DNA of 6,682 bases from Prevotellaceae bacterium UBA6974 (GTDB lineage: Bacteria > Bacteroidota > Bacteroidia > Bacteroidales > Bacteroidaceae): positions 1 through 6,682 of the forward strand of contig DJYQ01000022.1 of NCBI GenBank assembly GCA_002450165.1, written 5' to 3'. Every line of letters begins with the position of its first letter. The stretch's first letter is position 1. Positions 1-5,905 of this stretch are shown here, piece by piece. The translations under genes were made by a program, and so were the position numbers. Below the pieces are notes generated by a model, which was not told the DNA's origin, ran no database searches, and saw nothing but the letters and a program-made list of their open reading frames with translations.

Positions 1-578
1 GCTGTTATGACACTGCTGTAAACTTCGTTGATATACTTGCCTATTTCTGGGGTTGAACCGGAGGTGACCTTCTTGATTTTCTCAACTGTGTGCAACTTGT
101 CACCTGGATTGATGCGTTCGGGTGAGTAGCCTGCGAAGAAATCTACATTGAATTTCAATCCGGAAACTTTTTCTACAACTGGGACGCATTCGTCTTCGGT
201 TACACCGGGATAGACTGTTGATTCGTACACAACCACGTCGCCTTTGCTGATTACTTTACCTACTGTGGTGCTGGCTCCGACAAGAGGTGTAAGGTCTGGG
301 TTGTTGTTTTCGTCAACAGGTGTAGGGACGGCTACAACGTAGAAATTGCAGTCGCGTATTTTCTCGATGTCTGATGTACAAACGAAGCCGTGATTTTTGA
401 TGGCATCCTGAAGGATATCGTCTGCAACCTCGAGTGTAGCATCGTGACCTGCCATAAGTGCGTCACAACGCTTTTGGTTCATATCGAAACCGACAGTCTT
501 GTATTTTGTTGAGAACAGTCGGGCTAAAGGAAGGCCTACATAACCGAGTCCGATTACACAAATCTTGGTCTCTTTCAT
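1..578 (-). CDS. UDP-HexNAc 6-dehydrogenase, WbpA/WbpO/TviB type (partial, N-terminal 192 residues)
   Basis: NAD-dependent enzyme that oxidises C6 of a UDP-N-acetylhexosamine to the uronic acid in the cytoplasm. The 192 visible residues open with a Rossmann loop GLGYVGLP at 10-17. They continue with the conserved VAVPTPVDE (82-90), a PDLTPL stretch (94-99) and ESTVYPGVTED (119-129). SPERINPGDK (152-161) is the form seen in WbpA, WbpO and TviB rather than in UDP-glucose dehydrogenases. The catalytic Cys and the C-terminal UDP-binding domain lie beyond the window edge, so integrity cannot be judged. The start at 578 is fixed because the only nearby upstream in-frame ATG (590) is followed two codons later by a TAA, forming a tiny MNK ORF. 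The leader is A/T-rich with no Shine-Dalgarno. With the WbpP-type 4-epimerase upstream, UDP-GalNAc is the inferred substrate; UDP-GlcNAc is the alternative. Confidence 0.93.
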   Translation of the reverse strand, partial: MKETKICVIGLGYVGLPLARLFSTKYKTVGFDMNQKRCDALMAGHDATLEVADDILQDAIKNHGFVCTSDIEKIRDCNFYVVAVPTPVDENNNPDLTPLVGASTTVGKVISKGDVVVYESTVYPGVTEDECVPVVEKVSGLKFNVDFFAGYSPERINPGDKLHTVEKIKKVTSGSTPEIGKYINEVYSSVIT

Positions 579-642
579 TTATTTATTCATTAAAAATTAA
601 ACTATATTCTTTTTCTTTCAACATCGAAATACACTAAAAGCA

Positions 643-1017
643 CTAATACCGAACTATTCGTTCTGGTTTTACCTTTTGAGCGTTGAAGTTCACTAACAGA
701 CCAAGTTGATAGCCTGTGATAGCAAGGTAATTGATGACTTGGGCTGTGTGAACTGGAAGAAGTTCATCGACTGCCTTTAGTTCTACAACTATCTTGTTGT
801 AACATACAAAGTCAGCTATGTACTTCTGTTCAAGCTCTTCACCCTTATACATTATTGTGAAGGCTTTCTCACGCTCATACGGAATATCCTGAAGCATTAG
901 TTCCTTTTCGAGGGCTTCTTGGTAAACTTTTTCCAAGAGGCCAGGACCTAGTTCTTTATGAACCTCATAAATGGCTCCATTAATCTTATAGGACTCCTCA
1001 GGGTAAAGTAGCGCCAT
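643..1017 (-). CDS. GxxExxY protein, PD-(D/E)XK nuclease-like small protein
   Basis: Small protein of 124 residues matching the GxxExxY family (PDDEXK_3-like). The name motif is at G26-x-x-E29-x-x-Y32, preceded by the usual YKINGAIYEVHKELGPG segment. A nuclease-like core follows: D69 (IADF), E79-L-K81 (VVELK), then Q93 and Y97. Every acidic and lysine position expected of the fold is present, so the gene looks intact. There is no signal peptide or membrane segment. The frame is open to an earlier ATG at 1056, which would add 13 residues (MFFRAFRCKTENN). I prefer 1017 because family members normally begin a few residues before the conserved Tyr-Lys-Ile, and AAAATAAC precedes it. Such genes recur in Bacteroidota and cyanobacterial genomes, often near polysaccharide genes, but no activity is established. 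It has no obvious step in sugar-nucleotide synthesis. Confidence 0.9.
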   Translation of the reverse strand: MALLYPEESYKINGAIYEVHKELGPGLLEKVYQEALEKELMLQDIPYEREKAFTIMYKGEELEQKYIADFVCYNKIVVELKAVDELLPVHTAQVINYLAITGYQLGLLVNFNAQKVKPERIVRY

Positions 1018-1146
1018 GTTATTTTCTGTTTTACATCGAAACGCTCGAAAAAACACAAATATTAGTCGTGGATTATGTCGGATGATGGATTTTGTTTGAA
1101 GAATCTTAAAAGCAAGCTTTCAGAAGTGCTTCCAATAAAATCAGAC

Positions 1147-1174
1147 CTTTATTCAAACTATGTGCAGAATAAAG
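1147..1174. repeat. 8-bp inverted repeat (hairpin), 12-nt loop
   Basis: CTTTATTC at 1147-1154 pairs perfectly with GAATAAAG at 1167-1174 around a 12-nt loop. The stem is flanked by related hexamers, AGAC on the left and CAGACC on the right. It has only two G:C pairs and no T-run on either side, so it is a poor intrinsic terminator. It could be an mRNA structure or a protein site. Confidence 0.4.
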
Positions 1175-1195
1175 CAGACCAACGGCCTATCATCT

Positions 1196-1212
1196 GAAAG
1201 AATCCTTCTTTC
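1196..1212 (-). repeat. 7-bp inverted repeat downstream of the 4-epimerase gene
   Basis: GAAAGAA (1196-1202) and TTCTTTC (1206-1212) are perfectly complementary with a 3-nt loop. The repeat starts about 37 nt after the 4-epimerase stop codon, where a terminator or a 3' end-stabilising hairpin might sit. The stem has only two G:C pairs and lacks a following U-tract on the minus strand, so a terminator call is weak. Confidence 0.3.
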
Positions 1213-1249
1213 GTTTCTTCCGTGTTTTTAGATGTTCAAATACTTGATG

Positions 1250-2224
1250 TTACAAATTCGTTTTATACCACTCGATTGCTTCTGCAAGGCCTTTTGCAAA
1301 GTCGTATTGAGGGTCATAACCCAACAGACGCTTTGCTTTGCTGATGTCTGCGTTACTGTGCTTGATGTCTCCAGCACGATCGGGACCGAAGTGTGGTTCT
1401 ATGTCCTTGCAGAGTGCCTTGGTGAGGTCGTAGTATATGTCTATGAGGTATTCACGGCCTCCGTATGCTACATTGAATGCTTCGCCGCTGGCTTCGTCGG
1501 GGGCGAGGCAGGCTTTGAGGTTGGCTTCGATGACGTTTTCTACGTATGTGAAGTCACGGCTTTGCTTGCCGTCGCCGTTGATGGTGGGTTGTTCGTCGTT
1601 GAGGAGTTGCTTGATGAACTTGGGGATTACGGCTGCGTATGCTCCGTGTGGGTCTTGTCTGCGACCGAATACGTTGAAGTAGCGGAGTCCTATGGTCTTG
1701 AGTCCGTAGTGGCGGGTGTATTGCTTTGCCCATTCTTCGTCAGCACGCTTGGTTAGGGCGTATGGGCTGAGAAGGTTTCCTTCGATGCCTTCCTTCTTGG
1801 GCAGATGTGCTTCATCTCCATATACTGAGCTGGAGGAGGCATAGACAAATGTCTTTACGTTGTTCTGACGTGCGGCCTCCATCATGTTGAGTGTACCCTG
1901 GATGTTGTTGGCGCAGTAGAACAACGGCATTTCGATGCTGCGTGGTACGCTGCCCCAGGCGGCTTCGTTGAGGATGTAGTCAACGCCTTCGCATGCTTTC
2001 ATGCATGTATCAAGGTCTTTGATGTCGCCTTTGATGAATTCGTAGTTGGAGTTATCGGCAAACAGGTCTACGTTGGATTGCTTGCCTGTACTGAGGTCGT
2101 CAAGGCAACGTACACGATGGCCCATCCTGAGGATTGCCTCGCATAGGTTGGAACCTATGAAGCCGGCTCCACCGGTGACCAGAAAGAGACTGTCCTGGGG
2201 AAATTGTAATTCTGTATATTTCAT
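1250..2224 (-). CDS. wbpP: UDP-GlcNAc/UDP-GalNAc 4-epimerase, WbpP-type extended SDR
   Basis: Cytoplasmic NAD-dependent epimerase of 324 residues that interconverts UDP-GlcNAc and UDP-GalNAc. The Rossmann signature TGGAGFIG is at 17-24, followed by the NAD-contact DDLSTG (42-47) and AAWGSVPRS (88-96). The catalytic serines lie in SSSS (130-133), and the YxxxK pair is Y155/K159. GRRQDPHGAYAAVIPK (187-202) and the C-terminal GDIKHSNADISK (285-296) closely follow Pseudomonas WbpP. S290 falls where E. coli GalE has the bulky Tyr299 and WbpP has a Ser; a small residue there is known to admit N-acetylated substrates, so GalNAc/GlcNAc activity is favoured over Glc/Gal. Length is near the family norm of about 320-345. 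The leader is A-rich (TTAAAACAAAAAT before ATG). It supplies UDP-GalNAc for the 6-dehydrogenase encoded at 578-1. Confidence 0.93.
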   Translation of the reverse strand: MKYTELQFPQDSLFLVTGGAGFIGSNLCEAILRMGHRVRCLDDLSTGKQSNVDLFADNSNYEFIKGDIKDLDTCMKACEGVDYILNEAAWGSVPRSIEMPLFYCANNIQGTLNMMEAARQNNVKTFVYASSSSVYGDEAHLPKKEGIEGNLLSPYALTKRADEEWAKQYTRHYGLKTIGLRYFNVFGRRQDPHGAYAAVIPKFIKQLLNDEQPTINGDGKQSRDFTYVENVIEANLKACLAPDEASGEAFNVAYGGREYLIDIYYDLTKALCKDIEPHFGPDRAGDIKHSNADISKAKRLLGYDPQYDFAKGLAEAIEWYKTNL

Positions 2225-2326
2225 ATTTTTGTTTTAACGATATGTCGGCTCATTTATGGTTATTTCCTATAGAGCCATTTTGCCGTTTGGCTCATGCCGA
2301 TTGATCGATTGGCTCGAGCCAAAAAG
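2225..2326. promoter_or_regulatory. Possible regulatory region upstream of the 4-epimerase gene
   Basis: This 102-bp gap before the 4-epimerase start carries all five GAGCC/GGCTC cores (see the repeat entry at 2247-2322). No clear TAnnTTTG -7 box or TTTG -33 box is visible on the minus strand, so a promoter is not demonstrated. It may be a leader with RNA structure, or residue of a rearrangement that also left the short ORF beside it. Confidence 0.35.
2247..2322. repeat. Cluster of five GAGCC/GGCTC cores with a perfect 14-bp palindrome
   Basis: GGCTC occurs at 2247-2251, 2289-2293 and 2311-2315; its complement GAGCC occurs at 2272-2276 and 2316-2320. The last pair abuts to form the perfect palindrome TTGGCTCGAGCCAA (2309-2322). 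The cores at 2272 and 2289 form a 6-bp stem, GAGCCA/TGGCTC, with a 10-nt loop (2272-2293). An 18-bp near-palindrome, GCCGATTGATCGATTGGC (2296-2313), overlaps the last palindrome and pairs fully if G-T wobbles are allowed. Same-direction spacings are 42, 22 and 44 bp, close to whole helical turns. The pattern would suit a multi-site operator or a folded RNA leader. Neither is proven. Confidence 0.55.
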
Positions 2327-2482
2327 TCACTTACTAATTTCAGAATATAGTTTTATGTATGAATTATAGTTTTCCTGCATCATAAAATTATTTCTGATAT
2401 ACTCTGTTGGAGTATTTTTTATTTCGACTATTTTATTAATTATGCCCAGATTATCGACTGCGTTAATTTGAAGAACTTTCAT
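2327..2482 (-). pseudogene. 51-residue ORF resembling the joined ends of a glycosyltransferase (likely remnant)
   Basis: An uninterrupted ORF of 51 codons plus TGA sits between the NTP_transf_5 gene and the 4-epimerase gene, starting 32 nt after the former stops. It begins MKVLQINAVD, a typical opening for family-4 glycosyltransferases of polysaccharide loci. From about residue 15 it reads like a glycosyltransferase C-terminus: a helix INKIVEIKN, then EYIRNNF (27-33), and a closing YIKLYSEIS (42-50). Nothing of the donor- or acceptor-binding domains is present. By my hand count the ORF is about 26% GC, far below the flanking genes, as is common for laterally acquired glycosyltransferase genes. 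I infer an internally deleted glycosyltransferase, probably inactive. It could instead be a short true gene or chance. The resemblance is by eye only. Confidence 0.45.
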
Positions 2483-2486
2483 CAAA

Positions 2487-2494
2487 CAAAAGTA
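2487..2494 (-). promoter_or_regulatory. Possible Bacteroidota -7 promoter box (TAnnTTTG)
   Basis: On the minus strand the sequence reads TACTTTTG, an exact match to the Bacteroides -7 consensus TAnnTTTG. It lies between the NTP_transf_5 stop and the short glycosyltransferase-like ORF. No TTTG -33 element lies at the expected distance upstream. Transcription from it would begin at or next to the short ORF's ATG and could serve the downstream 4-epimerase gene. A single match in AT-rich DNA may be chance. Confidence 0.2.
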
Positions 2495-2514
2495 ATGACG
2501 TTGTCAGATTTGTT

Positions 2515-3597
2515 CTATAGTCTTTGCCTGTACTCGCTGAACTGCAACCGGAGTATAGCTTTTGACACATTGGGCGAAATGGAACGATGTTTGAAATACA
2601 ATTTGAAAATCTTAATCCATGCTTTTGTATTACGGATAATACTGTTCTTGGATTTCGGTTTATGCTCGTAATTATGTCCCATATTGCCTCCATCCTTGGC
2701 TTCCTGCCATATTTGAGATGCAGCTGCAGTACAATCAGAGCAGGTGTGTTGCAAATCCCTTGTAATCTGCAAGCCTAACCAATCGGTACAGAAACTGTAG
2801 AACGTATTCCACTCCTGCTGTATTCCCATTTTAGTAATCGAGTCCATGACGCAATGGTAGTCGATATCCTGACTTGTCGCAAGCAGTACTGCCCAATCTG
2901 TGATTTGGCGAAGGCCTAAGCCGCTCCAATGAAAGTGCTGGAGGCAGTGCAGGAAAATATATACACAGCTGAATGTATCATACGATATAGTACCGGCAAA
3001 CAGTTTCTCCTGAAGGTTGTCGAGGACCATATCTATACCTTTTCCCAGATGTGGGTGGAGTGCTCCGTGAATCTCGACTTCGATATTGTCCAACATAAAG
3101 CCCTGATGCTGCTGGTATTCCTCGTAAGGTTCTATCTTGGATGCAAGTGGCGTGAGAATGTCTTGTGCAGTTCTGATGTCACTCAGCGGCATAAGATAAT
3201 CTATGTCACCCGAACATCTGAGCATCGGTCTGGGGTAGAGTTTGCCTATCATCTGTCCCTTGACAACAAAATAACTTATCCTGCTGTCCGAGAGCATCTT
3301 GTTAATTTCCTGTTGTTTCTGGTCGATTGTGTAATTGCGACGGACAATCTGTGCTACTGCGGAAAGGAACTTGTCTTCCAGGTCTTGTGGAATGTTGCAA
3401 CGGTGCTGTGACTGGTACAGGGAAATGCCATCGGCAACGATTCCCTGGACTGTCTGCTGGCATGCAAGGCGATAGATATATGCCCAGTCGGGAGATGGGG
3501 ACAGTTCATCTGCTACACGCTGCCATAGGCCTGCGTGTAGCAGGATGAAGAAATCCCTGTCAACAACGGGTATGTATTTGTTGCCTGTTACAGACAT
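2515..3597 (-). CDS. Nucleotidyltransferase-fold family protein (NTP_transf_5 type)
   Basis: Predicted cytoplasmic protein of 360 residues with the hallmark of the uncharacterised NTP_transf_5 family (Pfam PF14907), a minimal nucleotidyltransferase fold. Key residues are F110-V-V-K113-G114, then LYPRPMLRCSGDID (120-133) with R127, D131 and D133. A third acidic position may be E175 in VEIHGALHPHL, and GLRQITDWAVLL at 228-239 matches the later conserved GLRQ-D helix. The GDID pair is the usual metal-binding site, so it may transfer a nucleotidyl or related group, but no substrate is known. No signal peptide or membrane helix is seen. It starts 6 nt after the capE-type stop (TAA CACAAT ATG), so it is probably translated with that gene. 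The basic C-terminal tail (about 309-360) is less conserved-looking. It may act on the glycan, its lipid carrier or a regulatory partner; this is unresolved. Confidence 0.85.
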   Translation of the reverse strand: MSVTGNKYIPVVDRDFFILLHAGLWQRVADELSPSPDWAYIYRLACQQTVQGIVADGISLYQSQHRCNIPQDLEDKFLSAVAQIVRRNYTIDQKQQEINKMLSDSRISYFVVKGQMIGKLYPRPMLRCSGDIDYLMPLSDIRTAQDILTPLASKIEPYEEYQQHQGFMLDNIEVEIHGALHPHLGKGIDMVLDNLQEKLFAGTISYDTFSCVYIFLHCLQHFHWSGLGLRQITDWAVLLATSQDIDYHCVMDSITKMGIQQEWNTFYSFCTDWLGLQITRDLQHTCSDCTAAASQIWQEAKDGGNMGHNYEHKPKSKNSIIRNTKAWIKIFKLYFKHRSISPNVSKAILRLQFSEYRQRL

Positions 3598-3603
3598 ATT
3601 GTG

Positions 3604-4653
3604 TTACTGTACGAAGTTTCCCTCGCCCGAGAGTTCCTTTTTGATGTAGTCGAGTGCTGCAATCTTTGCCTTGGTTTCCTGGACGGTCAGCATACGGGTG
3701 TTGTTCGAGTTGAACTCTGTAAGGACATTGCGTTCAACTTCTCCTTCCCTAAAGAACTTGTCATAGTTCAAGCCGCGGTTGTCTGCAGGTACGCGGTAGA
3801 AATTGCCCATATCCTGGGCCTTGGCGCATTCCTCGTTGGTGAGCAGGGTCTCGTACATTTTCTCGCCATGACGGATACCGATGACCTTGATATCCTCCTT
3901 TTTGCCACCGAAGAGCTCACACACGGCCTCGGCCTGTGTCTGTATGGTGCATGCAGGGGCTTTCTGGACAAGGATGTCACCATTTTGTCCGTGCTCAAAG
4001 GCGAAAAGAACGAGGTCCACAGCTTCCTCGAGCGACATAATGAAGCGTGTCATGCTGGGCTCGGTGAGAGTGATGGGATTGCCTTGGCGAATCTGGTCTA
4101 TCCAGAGGGGAATAACGCTGCCGCGGGAGCACATGACATTGCCGTAGCGTGTGCAGCATATCTTGGTATTGCCAGAGTAGCGTGACTTGGCAACAGCGAT
4201 TTTCTCCTCGATGGCCTTTGTGATGCCCATGGCGTTGATAGGGTATGCAGCTTTGTCTGTCGAGAGGCATATTACAGCGCCTACACCTGCCTCGATGGCG
4301 GCTGTAAGTACGTTGTCTGTTCCGATGACGTTGGTCTTTACTGCCTCCATCGGGAAGAATTCGCACGAAGGAACCTGCTTGAGTGCTGCTGCATGGAAGA
4401 TGTAGTCAACACCTGGCATGGCGTTCTTACAAGACTGGAGATTGCGCACGTCACCGATGAAGAATTTAATCTTGTGAGCAACATCGGGATACCTGACCTG
4501 ATATTCATGACGCATGTCGTCTTGTTTCTTCTCGTCTCGACTGAAGATTCGAATCTCAGCAATATCTGTGCGTAGGAAACGGTTTAGAACTGCATTGCCG
4601 AATGAACCGGTACCACCGGTAATCATAAGGGTCTTACCTGCAAAAATACTCAT
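3604..4653 (-). CDS. capE: UDP-GlcNAc 4,6-dehydratase/5-epimerase (CapE/FnlA/WbjB), L-FucNAc pathway
   Basis: First committed enzyme of UDP-N-acetyl-L-fucosamine synthesis: it dehydrates UDP-GlcNAc at C4/C6 and inverts C5, giving UDP-2-acetamido-2,6-dideoxy-L-arabino-hexulose. The 349 residues match the usual family length. The TGGTGSFG NAD loop is at 12-19, followed by RIFSRDEKKQDDMR (35-48) and HAAALKQVPSCEF (87-99). STDKAAYPINAMGITK (131-146) carries Met at position 142 where ordinary SDRs have the catalytic Tyr, with K146 after it. This MxxxK form, and the aligned D133/K134, typify CapE/FnlA rather than being a defect. RYGNVMCSRGSVIPLW and RHGEKMYETLL are further family blocks. The 39-nt gap from capF is A/T-rich with no Shine-Dalgarno. 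It stands third in the order capG-capF-capE and leads closely into the NTP_transf_5 gene. Confidence 0.95.
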   Translation of the reverse strand: MSIFAGKTLMITGGTGSFGNAVLNRFLRTDIAEIRIFSRDEKKQDDMRHEYQVRYPDVAHKIKFFIGDVRNLQSCKNAMPGVDYIFHAAALKQVPSCEFFPMEAVKTNVIGTDNVLTAAIEAGVGAVICLSTDKAAYPINAMGITKAIEEKIAVAKSRYSGNTKICCTRYGNVMCSRGSVIPLWIDQIRQGNPITLTEPSMTRFIMSLEEAVDLVLFAFEHGQNGDILVQKAPACTIQTQAEAVCELFGGKKEDIKVIGIRHGEKMYETLLTNEECAKAQDMGNFYRVPADNRGLNYDKFFREGEVERNVLTEFNSNNTRMLTVQETKAKIAALDYIKKELSGEGNFVQ

Positions 4654-4692
4654 ATTTGTTTGTTTTATTAATTATTATCCTGAATTTCTCAG

Positions 4693-5901
4693 TTATTTCC
4701 TGACTACCGGATCACCATAAGTGTCGGGCCTGTCGGGATTAAATATTTCGTTACAGTACATTACGGTCACCAGGTCCTGAGTGTCATTCAGGTTTATTAT
4801 GTTGTGTGTGTAGCCGGGAAGCATGATAACGCTTTGTATCTTGTCACCTGACACCTCGTAACTAAGTATCTCGTCGGTACCTTCCTTGCGCTGCTGAATG
4901 AGTCCATGACCGGATACTACGATGAACTGTTCCCACTTGGTGTTGTGCCAGTGTTCGCCCTTGGTTATGCCGGGCTTACTGATATTGATGCTGACCTGTC
5001 CGCATTTGAGGGTATGTACCAGTTCGGTGAAGGAGCCGCGGTTGTCAACATTCATCTTGAGGTCGAAGATTGCCTTTTCCTTGGGAAGATAGCTGAGATA
5101 GGTACTGTACAGGCGTTTGGCAAACGAGTCAGCGGGTATCTCGGGAATCGTCAGTGTATTGGGCATGTCGGCAAACTTGTAAAGCAACTCTACTATCTCT
5201 CCGAGCTTGACGTGGTGGGTAACTGGGGCTGCACAATATCTGCCGGATGGTGTAAGGACGGTCTCGACTCCGTCAAACTCGCAATGGTGTTCTTCTCCCT
5301 TTAGTGCACATATCATTTCCTCGACGAGGTCATCAATGTAGAGGAGTTCCATCTCGACGGCAGGGTCATTGACGGTTATGGGCAGGCCGTTTGCTATGTT
5401 GTTGCAGAAGGTGGCTACGGCTGAATTGTAGTTGGGGCGACACCATTTGCCATACAGATTGGGGAAACGGTACACCAGTACCTTGGCTCCTGTTTCCTGG
5501 GCATACTGGAACATCAGTTCCTCGCCGGCTTTCTTGCTCTTTCCGTATTCGGATGTTCCGAATCGTCCTGCCAGGGTTGCCTGTATTGACGAGCTTATCA
5601 TTACGGGGCATGTGTTCCCGTACTTTTTGAGATTGTTGAGAAGGACTGTGGCAAATCCAAAATTCCCTTCCATAAACTCCTTTGGGTCCTGCGGACGGTT
5701 GACACCGGCAAGGTTAAACACAAAGTCTGTGTCCCTGCACCATGTATCCAGTTCCTGGGGTGTGGAATCCATGTCGTATTCATATACGTCATCGATTTTA
5801 AGATTGCCATAACAGCGGGCCTTGCCTTCCCTGATGTTGTTGAGTTGTGCACAAAGGTTCTTGCCAACGAAACCCTTGGCACCTGTTACCAGTATTTTCA
5901 T
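4693..5901 (-). CDS. capF: CapF/FnlB/WbjC-type bifunctional SDR reductase-cupin, L-FucNAc pathway
   Basis: Second enzyme of UDP-L-FucNAc synthesis. An N-terminal SDR half (about 1-245) reduces the 4-keto group with NADPH, and a C-terminal cupin half (about 285-402) acts on the same intermediate. Visible are the GAKGFVG dinucleotide loop (7-13), SSS at 103-105, Y119 and K123 of YGKSK, and RFPNLYGKWCRPNYNS (145-160). The cupin has NISKPGITKGEHWHNTKWE, with H317, H319 and E324 as probable metal ligands together with H366 in GYTHNI. At 402 residues it is longer than Staphylococcus CapF (about 369). The excess is mainly a segment near 201-231 rich in His and Cys (GEEHHCEFDG, SGRYCAAPVTHH) before LGEIVELLYKF. 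The start at 5901 is supported by a clear Shine-Dalgarno 9 nt upstream and lies 4 nt past the capG stop, suggesting translational coupling. Confidence 0.94.
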   Translation of the reverse strand: MKILVTGAKGFVGKNLCAQLNNIREGKARCYGNLKIDDVYEYDMDSTPQELDTWCRDTDFVFNLAGVNRPQDPKEFMEGNFGFATVLLNNLKKYGNTCPVMISSSIQATLAGRFGTSEYGKSKKAGEELMFQYAQETGAKVLVYRFPNLYGKWCRPNYNSAVATFCNNIANGLPITVNDPAVEMELLYIDDLVEEMICALKGEEHHCEFDGVETVLTPSGRYCAAPVTHHVKLGEIVELLYKFADMPNTLTIPEIPADSFAKRLYSTYLSYLPKEKAIFDLKMNVDNRGSFTELVHTLKCGQVSINISKPGITKGEHWHNTKWEQFIVVSGHGLIQQRKEGTDEILSYEVSGDKIQSVIMLPGYTHNIINLNDTQDLVTVMYCNEIFNPDRPDTYGDPVVRK

Positions 5902-5905
5902 ATCA

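Larger units (their letters stand above)
1018..1249. other. Intergenic region with two AT-rich inverted repeats
   Basis: About 230 bp between the 4-epimerase gene and the GxxExxY gene. I see no convincing coding sequence. It holds two short perfect inverted repeats, annotated separately. No exact Bacteroides-type -7 box (TAnnTTTG) is present on the minus strand; near misses are TAATATTTG (one base too long, about 1064-1056) and CATAGTTTG (one short). It may carry the end of one transcript and the start of another, but the sequence does not prove either. Confidence 0.5.

Noticed and set aside
1232..1756. 174-residue plus-strand open frame
   Set aside because: It lies opposite the well-supported 4-epimerase gene and reads as low-complexity Val/Cys/Glu-rich protein with no recognisable domain; it is an antisense shadow.
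2463..2693. 76-residue minus-strand open frame at the end of the NTP_transf_5 gene
   Set aside because: It is an alternative frame over the C-terminal coding part of the NTP_transf_5 gene and runs into the gap without recognisable motifs. I considered a frameshifted extension of that protein but saw no conserved sequence to support it.
2929..3411. 160-residue plus-strand open frame
   Set aside because: It is antisense to the NTP_transf_5 gene, which carries conserved GDID and GLRQ motifs; the plus-strand product has none.
3601..4185. 194-residue plus-strand open frame
   Set aside because: It is fully antisense to the capE-type gene, whose motifs are unambiguous; no family resemblance is seen in the plus-strand product.
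4578..4653. Apparent loss of the catalytic Tyr in the 4,6-dehydratase
   Set aside because: Met142 in place of Tyr is the normal MxxxK form in CapE/FnlA-type enzymes, so it is not an inactivating change.
4680..4692. Small inverted repeat CTGAGAAATTCAG after the capF stop
   Set aside because: The stem is only 4 bp with no T-run, and the neighbouring genes look co-transcribed, so a terminator is not supported.
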